From Harmothoe impar (lineage: Eukaryota; Annelida; Polychaeta; Phyllodocida; Polynoidae), in the NCBI GenBank assembly GCA_947462335.1, contig OX381710.1, positions 31,239,004-31,303,003 of the forward strand: a stretch of DNA of 64,000 nucleotides, given 5' to 3'. Both the position numbers and the translations under genes were made by a program. Each line of letters begins with the position of its first letter. Position 1 is the first letter of the stretch. The notes under the pieces are model-generated. The model did not search any database and had not been told where the DNA came from. It worked only from the letters and a program-made list of their open reading frames with translations. This document shows, in pieces, positions 24,876 through 36,243 of this stretch.

Positions 24876-25340
24876 TACACCCACCTTTATAATCTTCTCT
24901 GTGCGACTTCGATAGAATGTGGCCATTCTTAACAATATAGGTGGTGGAGGGTTGGAAAAGGGGAGAAAAAATCTTCTTGAGGGGGGGGGGGGAGCTGGTG
25001 TGGAAAAAATGCTCCAGTTATTTTTTCAACAATGCGTAAGAGGGCGCATCCATGCGCAAAGAATGTCGATACCTTGGGTGGGTATAGGATAGCCTTTTGT
25101 TTAAAAATTATCACTCCCCAATTCCGTGACGTCATCATGTAACTCCGTAGACTTCATTTGGTGGAATTAGGCCTCCCATGTTAAGGGCTAATGACGCAAG
25201 ACCATAGTCCTACTCTGATTATATTAAGCTAGTGATAAAGTCAAAGTGTACACAATTAAACATGGTCCGAGCGGTTGACTGTATCCAGGCTATAAGAATG
25301 TGTAACCCTATACTTAATGCTAATAACCTGCTGAACATTA

Positions 25341-25827
25341 GGCCACACTTTTTTTATTATTTGGGTTACGGGCCCGCCGCACTAGGAAAGCCCAAAAACG
25401 GAATAAAAATAAAATTTGGATTTTACACTTTTTTTTTATTCCCTCCGATGTGTGTTCCAGAGAAAACAAAATAAAGAAAAAAATAAAAGATACATGGCAT
25501 AATATACCAATGGAAAGCTTAAATCAAAAGGAAAACAGCTTTCTACCTTTCAATAAGGTAAAATGGGATGTCAACATTTTCTGGATTTTTGAAATTCTTC
25601 ATGTAAATATTGTATTTACTATTGTCAGATCATTCTTTCTATAGTGGGTGGTCTTTTTATATTATTTTTCCCTCCGACATTGGGATAGCCAAGCTTTCTG
25701 TACGTACAAAAAAATAAAATACCCAAAGGCCAAATTTTATTTTATTTTTAATTTCTTTTATTTCGTCCTCCGTACGCTGATAAATTTTTGAAGTGTCCGC
25801 AACCCAAATAAATAAAAAAGTGTGGCC
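25341..25827. mobile_element. PIF/Harbinger-like MITE with TTA target duplication
   Basis: The ends GGCCACACTTTTTTTATT and AATAAAAAAGTGTGGCC are inverted repeats. The similarity continues inward (ATTTGGGTTACGG and CCGCAACCCAAAT). TTA flanks both sides (25338-25340 and 25828-25830). A GGC-starting terminus with a TTA/TWA duplication is typical of PIF/Harbinger. No transposase frame is present. Confidence 0.65.
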
Positions 25828-25999
25828 TTACATAAAGGATTCTGCAATGTGAATACTATCCCTGACATTAGGCCCATTGTGCTGGGCATGGTTTAAGAAC
25901 AGCAAAACAGGCATTTGGATTAATACCTCTTTGTTTCAGCAGAGGCAATAAGTAGTCCTTCATGCTTCAGCGGGTCTGGGAATAAAAGCACATTTTGTG

Positions 26000-28900
26000 T
26001 ATTGCACACCTACATTGCTTAGGCGTTGATGTATTAAACGAAGGAAAGGATAAGCATGAATCCACTTAAGAAGTCGGGATTTTGGCCCCACCAACACGCT
26101 ACAACCATTACATTTGAGCTGCGAAACTCAACGTTTTATCCCTGCCATGTTTGTAGGGTTGGGCTAGGTGTCAAATCATGAGCAGCTACTTATGCTTGCT
26201 GGTATACACTCAACACTAACGTATATGTACACAGGGCGCTGGGAGAAGGGATCAGTAACTTCTCTTAACCGCATACCAGGTTCTGCTTTAATAATGCAAT
26301 ATGCACATCGGCGTCGTGATACATACATAAAGCCCTGGCGAATAACTCGCCCAGATTGCATTCAAGTATCATACCGACCTTTATACTCCCCGCCAAGGCT
26401 GCACTCATACATCCTTACAACAAATAGCAGTGTACATTTAAACACGTTGGCCCTTAGAGGGTTACCTCATACACTCCTCCATGGCAGGAAGCGCACTTCT
26501 GTGGATCGAGCATTAACAAAGTAGCTTCAGGTCATGATAAACTCCCTAGTTCAATATTGTCTCCTTCAGCCCTAACCCAGGTCCTAATTAAACACCTGTA
26601 GGTAGGGCAAATATTGACAGTTATAGGTGGCACTATTTGTGGATCAAACCCTTTCAAAGCCGTACGTGACTTGAGCATGAAATTGCTAAATTACGAGGAA
26701 ATGGTGAAAGTTGCATAGACCTAGATATGTGTATAGTCGATAGTCTTCTAGCCCTGAGATTAAGTTGAAGATGAGAGGCAGCTGACCGGTGGTAAATAAG
26801 AGATTTAAACTTTACACAACATAATGGCTTGCCGTAGTAAAGGCAGCTTACGAGTAAATACCCGCCGATTATGAACACATTATCGACGCCACAAATAGGG
26901 CCCGTGGGTTTTCACACAACCTTTCTGGTAAATCCTTTCGGTCAGCAAAGGCCTGTGATTCTGAATCTCTGTGGGATTATTCCTTCATCTTAAGGTCGAG
27001 TCCTAGTTCTCAGTTTCTGTTTTCAGTAAGTCGCGGTGGCTTCAGACTAGTAAATCCCTTAGATTGGAATGACTTAGGAATGACTTCCGCAAAATGGTGG
27101 AGTTTATATCCGCTATTTGGAAAGGTCTATACCTGCATAACAAATTGCAGTCTAATACTACTAATGCTACAGTGTGTCCCGTCCTCAGTATCTTATTAGC
27201 GAACGTTACTGTTTGAATGAAAGAAGTGACATATGATGCACGTGATGAGTAAGAAATGGGAACCTAACTTTCTTCTGGTATCCAATTTATTCTCAGTAAA
27301 TTATAAAGTGGTATTCTAAATTCAGCATCAATATACAGAGCGGATGCAGGAATTTGGAAACGGGTGTTTTATTGGCAAAATTAAAATCCTTGAAACATTT
27401 ACATCAAAATGTACATAAAAGAAAGGGTCGCACGACCCCTGCTTCCTACCAGCAACAACCATATACTGACATTTTACTTCACACATTCAACCGTTTCCGT
27501 ACCAGCAATGCTTAGCATAATTGCCAGTCATACATATGATATAACAGATAGCGTGATAGTTACTGAGATAACATCTGCCCAATATATTGTACATGTGCAT
27601 TCTGTTTATGTAGACCTCTTTTCAACTATAAATACGCTACGTGTTTGATTTTACATGCTGTAATGCTCCCTATACTCGTACAATTCACCTCAGGCGTAAA
27701 TCACTTTCTTTCTTCATAGTATTTCAATGGCCAGACGCTACCGTTGTAATTGGCATAATTGGGTAGGAAATGCCAGACCCTATAATACAGTACACGGCGG
27801 TGAAACATACCTTTAGATGTTGTGGGTATAGTGTGTGGTGTTCAGGTAGGGTATTTATTTCCAAGTCTTCGTCAACGCTGCTCCCTGTGACTTCTGTTCC
27901 GTGTATACAGAGAATGCTGCATGCTATGAAGTTATAGATCCTCCGATTTAGATCCCGCTGGACTCTGGAGAGCTTCGACGTATTAGCTCTTGTGTGTTAA
28001 ATCTGTCGCACACATGGAACCCCTAACGGAGTTTCTGGAATAAGAGATCCTCCTGCTTCTATTCAGATTTATAGATATTGTAGCTCGGATGCCTTAAAAC
28101 AGCGTTCCACTATGAATTCCTTGCAGAGAGGACTGGTGGAGGTAAAGTGTATATGATTTGGATCAGGACATCCTACTTCCTCAATGGTAATGTGGAGATG
28201 GTCATGTATTATTAAGACTTCCAGTGGATGTATGAGTGCCATGCACTGAATGACAGCCTATCAGCTGTGTCTATACATAGGTATATCCCTCCGGGTTGAA
28301 GCCCTTGCCACTCTGTGATATCACCTCCAGTGTGAGGCCATGTGTCCAGGTATTCTACCTTCTCATGTCAAATCCTCCTACCCGTGTGGGGTGTGAACGC
28401 CTCTTGGCGTGACACCTGGGTAACACCTGCTATCATAACTGACGAACCCTGGAGGAGAGGTATTTTCTAGCGAACACCTCTGGTGCTATAGCCCAGACGG
28501 CATCGGTGCGGTGCCTCCAGAGCCACCTTGCTAGCGGCACAGGTAACCAGGCTTTGTCGGCTTCATCAGGTAGAGGGTGTTGAAGTGCTCCAGGTGAGAG
28601 GGGCATGTACTGGAGGGGCTTAAGACTGGCCGCGCGCTCTACGCTAGCGCTCGTTAGCGTACATTGTGTGGTAAAGCCAGGAGCGTTCCCAGGGCTAATT
28701 CCACTTGGGGCAGCTATACTGCATGCACCTTACTACCATCTGTTTTATAAGGGGGAAGGTCCCCCTGAGCCAAACAATAGTAAAGTATGCTTTGTGTGTA
28801 TGTATATGGGGAAGGTACACGTGTGTGTATAAGTTATAATTGGGAAGTATGTCAAGAGGACCACATACCACTTGTATTTGGGCGTGGACCCAATATGCAT

Positions 28901-30450
28901 TTGAGTCATAAGGAAGTTTTGTAGTCAAAGCACCTCTGAATGGTTGTGCGCTAAATAATTATTATGTTTGAGAATAGTTTTACCATGGTAACATATCACA
29001 CTCGGAGTTTTCAAGGTAACAGTTCCTACCTATTGACCACGATACGAATTCTTGGGGCAGCTACCTTCATGTCTACATGGCCACGGTCCGATTCAACGGG
29101 TGAAGAAGTGTATTGAAAGAAACAAAAACCTCATTCGTCGACGATTCAATCAGTCCCGCCTTTCTGAGTGTAAATAGCCATAACCACAATGAATGTTAAC
29201 AGCCCAAATTCAAAGTAGCTGGTTTTGTGTATATAGAATAATGTTAGATATATTGACAGAGCTGTTGACGCAATCATCTGGTCATCTTAATACCCCCTCC
29301 GACCTTTTAAATTGCGGTTTCTTTTCTGGCATACAACTATTTCCAAATTATGTCTGCAAGCTGTGACATTAGGGTCATTATTTGGTAAATGTTGGACATG
29401 GCTGATGAGCAAAGTATAATGATTTTAAACACGTGTCCACATTTAAAGCGCGAATACATAGCTAATTAGTAGTAATAAATTGATACATAATATTATAGCA
29501 CGCAAAAATATAACGCTTCATTTAGGTTACATGTATGTATACATGTAGTAGGTTTATCATACATGTAGCTAAATATAAAACCAGCTTATGATGTAGGCTG
29601 TTTGTTAACAATTATTTTATTGCATGCGTAAATATAGAGTTTAGCGAACAATAATCGCTATATCTCCTCATATATGTGGCTCAACACGTGAGAAGGTACC
29701 TTCGCGGGGGATTTTTAGTACTGGTTTTGGCCACCAGGGGGCATAAGAATGGCAAAATAGTGAAAGATATGCCCAAAAATGTTTTACGGTAATTTTTTAT
29801 GGAGAATACAGTAGTCCTCTGAGAATTATTCCATTTTTGCTGTAAATGTTCTATATTTGGAATGTAAATGGAAAGTTTTTTATGAGAAATAGGCACATAT
29901 TGCAATTTCCGGTTGCCATGGAAACCATTCCCATTTTTTTAAATGGCGCATTTCCATCCTAGTTTCTTGGGAATCCCATCAGTAACTCAAAACTGAAAAC
30001 AGAACTTGAAAATTCCTACTGAAACCAAATTTACATAGAATATTCACACTTTTTATGGATATTTTTCAGCAAATCTGGTGTTTTCATCAATTTCAGTGAT
30101 AATCATCGGATACGGTGCATTTAGAGCTTATCTGTCGTTTTGAGTTACAAGTAACAACAAATGTTCAAGATATGATTCTGACCAAACTATCAGGAATATC
30201 TTAGCTCATAATATCTCATTTTAAAGATCTTGACACAAACCTAAATTGTCAATTCCCCCCTCAGTATCCCTTTTCATGTGCCTGGCCACATATTACAGAA
30301 TGTTTTTTCTATACCTAATACTGTAAAGCCTGTGACACACATTAATAGACTTACCTATCCTTACTTGTTTACTCCATCTCCTCTTGCCCCCCCCCCCATC
30401 CCTCTACTCCTTCACTGATCCGATTTGGACCGATGCACCCCCAACATACA
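26000..30450. other. Intergenic DNA, no gene recognised
   Basis: There are no convincing exons, RNAs or clear transposon termini. Open frames near 26168-26524 and 27409-27648 have no protein-like features I can support. A fragment near 27336 (GAGCGGATGCAGGAATTTGG) resembles the repeat at 5408. Confidence 0.4.
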
Positions 30451-30456
30451 GGCCCT

Positions 30457-31908
30457 ATAGCTGGGACTCCACTGCCCCATCTTTTGGGCAATTCTCACGA
30501 TCCGATCTTTCATCATATTACATGTCTATACAGTTTGGTTAAGGTCAAATCCCACAACGCGAAAAATGGGCCAGAAAGTGTAGATTATTGACATAAAAAC
30601 AAGGGGCAACTGTTCCCAATATTGTAAATCGCAACACTTGTCCCATGATCTTATGCCTCTCCAAATCCCACAGTGGTCAATCATAGGCAAGCAAAGTGTT
30701 GCGTGTAGGACTGGTTAATGGATCTGTTTGAGGGGAGTTACTTCATAGTATGATTTGTCCTCACTATTCCCTCTCAATTAGCCCAAAGATATTTGGAGTG
30801 TCCCCCCTATATAAGCCAAATCATTGACATATTCCAATAAGCAACATTTTCTAGGCCTTCCGGGGGAAAATATCTAACTCATTTGATCCTTGTGATTTCT
30901 CAAATCACAAGACAAAGGCAACCCTTTCTCACCGATTTGGGCCTGTCTCAGCTAAAATAGGGCCCAAAATCGGCAATAAGACCAATTCACAACATTTTCT
31001 GACCCTCTCTCGCGTTGTGGGATTTGGTCTTTAGGTATAAACAAAGGCCTTCATAAATGTATCTGGCCGATTAAGCCATTCATTTTCTGTATAAATTGTG
31101 TATACATCGGCCGATTAGAGTCCTGCAGATCAGACCAATGGAAATCAAACACCTCTGTATAGCTGGGGCTCCACTAACCGATTTTTCTCTCAAATCAGGG
31201 CTATTCTCACGAATCAGACTCAGTTATATACCATACAATTATATACAGCAGGCAGGGGTTAATGCAGATCCTGCCATAGGTCTTTGTTTACAAATAGTGT
31301 TTTTGTTTATAAATAGGTGGAAAATAGACTTGCTAAGGCTATACAAACAAGATCTTTGTCCCGATTTTGCATCTGAGGCCGACTTTGGCTCCCAATCTCA
31401 TATCAAACTGGTTAGATTTTTATTTCTCTCAACAGTGCGTCCTGTAGGCCTGTGTTTATATCAGATCAAACTGTATATACCTATGGTGAAATGTAAACAT
31501 AAACATATCCCCTCTCCACATCGGTTTAATGGACCGATTTTACCACAGTAAATAAGCATTTATTTTACCTGATCAAACTGTACAGACCTGTATGATCGGA
31601 TCGTGAGAATTGCCCAAAAAATCGGGTAGTGGAGCCCCAGCTTTAGATATGGGATTGGGAGCCGAAATCGGCCCGAGTTGCAAAATCGGGACATAGATCG
31701 GGATCTAAATCGTCTTACATAGCCTTGGCAATTTTATTTTCCACTTGTTTATAAACATAAAATTATTAATTTTATAAACATAAACCTTTTGCAGGGTCTA
31801 TGGTACCTCCCTGCTTAAGGTATGTAATTATCATGGTATATAACTGAGTCAGATTCGTGAGAATAGCACCGATTTGTGAATAAAATTGGCTAGTGGAGCC
31901 TCACCTTA
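30457..31908. mobile_element. Outer copy of the AGCTGGGRCTCCACTR MITE family, split by a nested copy
   Basis: The left end TATAGCTGGGACTCCACT near 30457 and the right end TAGTGGAGCCTCACCTTA near 31908 bracket another complete copy (31158-31644). Near the ends are CACGATCCGATC and its inverted form GATTCGTGAGAATAGC. The pairing of this outer left end with this outer right end is inference. Confidence 0.45.
31158..31644. mobile_element. AGCTGGGGCTCCACTA MITE, inner copy
   Basis: The left terminus TATAGCTGGGGCTCCACTAA and right terminus TAGTGGAGCCCCAGCTTTA are inverted repeats, followed inward by ATTCTCACGA / TCGTGAGAAT. It is 487 bp. The open frame across it on the plus strand is a by-product and shows no recognisable domain. 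Confidence 0.7.
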
Positions 31909-32229
31909 TGTAGTACTTTGTAGTATAATTTTGTGGATGTATCATCCGGTAATGCATCCAAATCGGCTAATGGGTTATGGCCCCAACTCTCCTACTTTCC
32001 TACTTCCCTATTCTATCCAACCACTCATTCTCCTGGGGAGAGAGGGGTAAATGACATATTTTTTGTTTTGATGCTCTAAAACACCTCACACGTCTTCCCC
32101 CACAGAGTGGTCATAATTGCCTTATTCGGATAGGGGATGATCACATGATCTGATCATGTCACCAGTATACTTTTTGCAAATCGTGAAAATCGGATCGGAT
32201 TGGTGGATCTGCTCTAAATGCTGAATGGC

Positions 32230-32666
32230 TATAGCTGGGACGCCACTACCCGATTTTTTGGGTCATTCTCACAAACCGATCATATAGGTCTTTATAGTCT
32301 GATCAGGTCAAAACAAAAACATATTTCCTATCTGTTTTTGTGCATAAATCGGGCGATTAGAGCCCTGTGAATGGGGGAACATCAGATAAATAAAAATCAA
32401 ACCTGTTTGATATGAAATCGGAGGCCCAGATCAGCCTGAGAAGCAAAATCGGGGCTTAAATTGGGACCTAAATCGTGCTGCATAGCCTTGGCAATTCTAT
32501 TTTCCACTTGTCTATAAACATAAACATTATTGACAAATATAAACATATGGCAGGGTCTATAGTGCCGCCCTGCTTAAGGCATATAATTGTTATGGTATAT
32601 AACTGAGTCAGATTCGTGAGAATAGCCCCGATTTGTGAATAAAATCGGTTAGTGGAGCCCCACCTT
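32230..32666. mobile_element. AGCTGGGRC MITE, third copy
   Basis: The left end TATAGCTGGGACGCCACTAC and right end TAGTGGAGCCCCACCTTA have the same inner motifs as the two copies to the left. It is about 437 bp. Confidence 0.65.
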
Positions 32667-33050
32667 AAATGCTGATACATTTCACGTAAGATGACACACA
32701 TAAGGAAAGTGGACACTGATAAGAATCAGACTATTTGCTAACGTTTGGAAAACTTTCCCTCTTCTTTTGCAAAAATGTCATGAAAGGCTGACTGACTGAT
32801 GAGGATCAGACTTTTTACCCTTTCTTTAGCGAACATCTCGGGGAATTTGGCCCTGTATACATATGTACTAGACAATTAACCCATGTACCGTACCTGTGTT
32901 GTAAATGTATACCTTTGTCAATGAATCAATATATTTGTCGCAGATCTACATAAGTCAGCTGCTGGAATCAGATGGCAGTGTGTTATACTATATCACTGAC
33001 CATTGCTGTCAATACGTCGATACAGCTGGTCACTTAACATGAACAGTATA

Positions 33051-33300
33051 AGGGAGTGGTCATTTTTTAACAACAGGGGGGGGGGGGGTTGGTGGATTTG
33101 GGGGGGGGGGGACCAAAAAAATTTGGACCCCTCGCGCATTACTATAGCTCAAAGGGTTCGGCCACGCTCTATTTCAACCTGCTGGAGGGGGGGGACCAAA
33201 AGAATTTCGACCCCTCACGCGGGGGGGACCAAAAGAATTTCGACCTGCTCGCGCGGAAATCCACCGACCCCCCCCTGTTGTTAAAAAATGACCACTCCCT
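33051..33300. mobile_element. G-tract MITE with AGGGAGTGGTCATTTTTTAA termini
   Basis: Near-perfect inverted repeats of about 30 bp: AGGGAGTGGTCATTTTTTAA then CAACAG and poly-G on the left, and the mirror image ending in GACCACTCCCT on the right. Between them are repeated units of the form poly-G, ACCAAAAGAATTTCGACC, CCTC(A)CGCG. TATA precedes the left end. The right flank is AAGA, so a TA duplication is plausible but eroded. Related copies lie at 48880-48973 and inside transporter introns at 54094-54378, 54705-54945 and 56930-57070. Confidence 0.75.
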
Positions 33301-33766
33301 AAGATCCTCACACCTTAAACAACAGTACAGGTAGTATTGAGATATGATGGCTAGAAGTATTGAAATGAAAACTTAAAAAAAAGATTGCTAAAGGACCCTG
33401 ACGGACCATTTAAATCTTTATTGGTCAATTAAGTATTATAATGTTGTTATCTGTTAATAAAATAGCAGTTTATCATCAAGTGTTATAATTGGAGCTTTTA
33501 ATGTGGACATATTATCAAATGTACGTAAATGAATTACAGTATTATATGATGCATTGCATGAATTCAGCTCGTAGCAATTGATAGATACATCCCGATGGCC
33601 CTTGGAGAGATAGGACCCTCTTGGCAGGATAAGAATAATAATTATTATACTACTCAGACAATATACATGTAGTTAGTACGTTTGAACAAGGGCAACAGCA
33701 TAAATGTTTATGCAATCATTTTCTTAAGACAGCGGTTTTTGCTAAATGCTCTGTTTAATTGCCAGC

Positions 33767-33970
33767 TGACTGAAAGCTATATTACAGGGAAAGAAAATGA
33801 TAGCGGATGCCCTCTCAAGAATGCCGCATTTTCTATGTTGTAGCGTGAATAGGCTGGCAGATAAGCTGGATTCTAGGGCAGCAGAAATAAGAGCACATGT
33901 CTGCAGCGTGCATTACTATCTGGAAGACTATTTAAAGTGTATTCACCAGAAGCGATACAGCACTCTGTAG
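33767..33970 (+). pseudogene. Ty3/gypsy-type pol relic (end of RNase H)
   Basis: The frame reads LKAILQGKKMIADALSRMPH, matching the conserved G-K-x-M-x-x-A-D-x-L-S-R signature at the end of the Ty3/gypsy RNase H domain. It continues with LADKLDSRAAEIRAHVCSV to a stop at 33968-33970. No reverse transcriptase, integrase or LTR was recognised nearby, so it is a fragment. Confidence 0.6.
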
Positions 33971-36243
33971 TTCTCAGCACATCTCAGAGAATCATGTGTC
34001 TGTATGTGGTACATGTATACCTCTCGGCTGAATTAAAATACTCAACCATGGACAACCATGTAAGTGTAGTTTTGAGCCTTACCTCTCATTATGGATATAC
34101 GTTTCCTTTATTCATGTGAGATTAATGTTCAGGAGCACTACGTCAGGGCTTGGGAGGATCCTTGGCGATCTAGGTTTTCAGTTTCCCAACTTATAGCAAT
34201 ACATGTACTTGGCTTTGTTAACATTTGCAACATCAATGATCAGGCAATTTGGGCATGGGTGGTACTGAGTTTTAGAATTTTCTTCAGGAAAATCAACATA
34301 TTACACAAGGGGCTGCTTCAGATTTAAACCCTCACTGCCTCAGACACAGTGCCATCAAGTTCACATCCTGATGGATGTGTCGAGCTGCAAAACCGTCGTC
34401 AGACCCAGACTCTGCAGTCTGCAATGGTCGCGGACATGTAAAAGTTGAACGGCCAACTTTTACTCAGAACCCTCTTGCTACAGACATTTAGCATAATGCT
34501 ACGGACGATTAGCATAATACTACAGGCGTTTATCATTATGCTCCAGACGAGTAATCTCATACTCTGGGCTCCCTGTCAGAGAATGACAAGACCTTTATAA
34601 GAGACAGTTAAAATAACTACACATATATTTGCTATCACTCGGAATGGAGCCCTCATATTTCATCAGTATGTATGCCTAGAGTCCATAAATAGGGCTTCAT
34701 GCATTCAAAAAAGCGCATAAAATCGCGGGTTTCAATCACTTTGAAACAATATAATATGAATAGTAGACATGTTTCTGCACTGCCACATCTATGAGGAGTT
34801 CTGAAGAATCAAAAATATTTTCTACAGAGTCTCTCGGAAGTTAGAGTAATTTTTTAAATGCCTATCAATTGTTGTCTCCGACAAGATTGTGTGAGTTTTA
34901 CATAGTACATGACTGGGGCTGTTGTACAGCATATCCCAAAAATTCAACATGTACGGAGTGCCATTAAAGAACCAGTCTCTTGACTCTCATATACCTGGCC
35001 AAGCCCATGCAGACCTGAGTGTGAACAGACTGTGCCATTGATAGTCATCTCAGCCTCCCTTCATAGACGGTTCTTCAAAGACATTGACTTGGTGTTTGCC
35101 GCTGGTTAATCATAATGATTTTCAGGCCCAACAGCTCTTATAAGTCCCGCATACATCATATCGATTCCTCCTCAATGGTTCTAACTAATATCATGGTCAT
35201 TGGTTTAGGTCGAATACCACAGGCCGATGCATACCCTCAGAAACTCTGCGTTCTGTGTCTATTGCGTTCTAAGAGCCTTGCTTATACTCCAAATCGCAAG
35301 GGTTCTTATGGGCTATTGCAAGTTCCAAATCCCACTATTGTACATTGTATGATACGAAAACTCTGCATATTGGACTGCATTGACTCTATGTGAGTTTGAG
35401 TTTTGATAATTTTTATTGCTTTCTTCACAGTAGGTACACGTGGTCTTCCTTTCAGCAATTTCAGGGAAAAGAACAACAAGCCCTGATCAAGATAATCATA
35501 TCTAATAATCACCATGGTAATTTACTTACAAGAAACTCGACATTGTGCTTGAAAATAAAGAATACCATATTCAGATAAGAGACTCTGTTTTATGATTTTT
35601 ACATAAGTATTGCATCTTAGCTGTAGACACATTAATAGCAGTAAACAAGGAAGTACATATAGTTTACAAATAAATGCCTATACCGCAGTCATATTTGTAG
35701 GCGGTCTCCTTTATAAAGATTGCCCTGTATAGTCTCATCTGAGTAAGTTAGAGATATAGTTCTTTTAGATAACATCTAGGGTCTCCGCCTTGTGTCCCAT
35801 CCTTGGGTGCAGACATACATTTACCAATTACTCTTGTGAATTACATAATACAATGATTATTATCACAAATTAAGTATAAGTAGAACAGATACAGCAGTAC
35901 TCCTTCCCCGGTATCATAAAGCTTAGAGTTCTATAACATTGTTGATTTCTCGTGTGGATTTATACATCATCCAGATGATGTTTCTTTTAAATGTCAGAAG
36001 TCTACACCACCAACCTCCATCATAATGTTTTAGGGCTATTGTATACCAATCAGCCATAATATATCAGCAGACAATCGTGCATACTTAACTCATGGTTTAC
36101 CAGTGAATGTATTGTTTGTCTACCAAACCAATGTCCAACCAAGTGTACTCCCTGTTACTCTGGGGTGATCTGCTTCCCCTCTGTCCACATTGACTATACT
36201 CAGACCGTGTGAGTTTGTTTACCAAACCTCACCGCTATGTTTA

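Noticed and set aside
26168..26524. 118-residue plus-strand frame
   Set aside because: No domain, promoter, splice sites or composition supporting a gene. The length is attainable by chance.
31096..31551. 151-residue plus-strand frame
   Set aside because: It runs across a MITE terminus and interior (31158-31644) and shares sequence with other non-coding copies.
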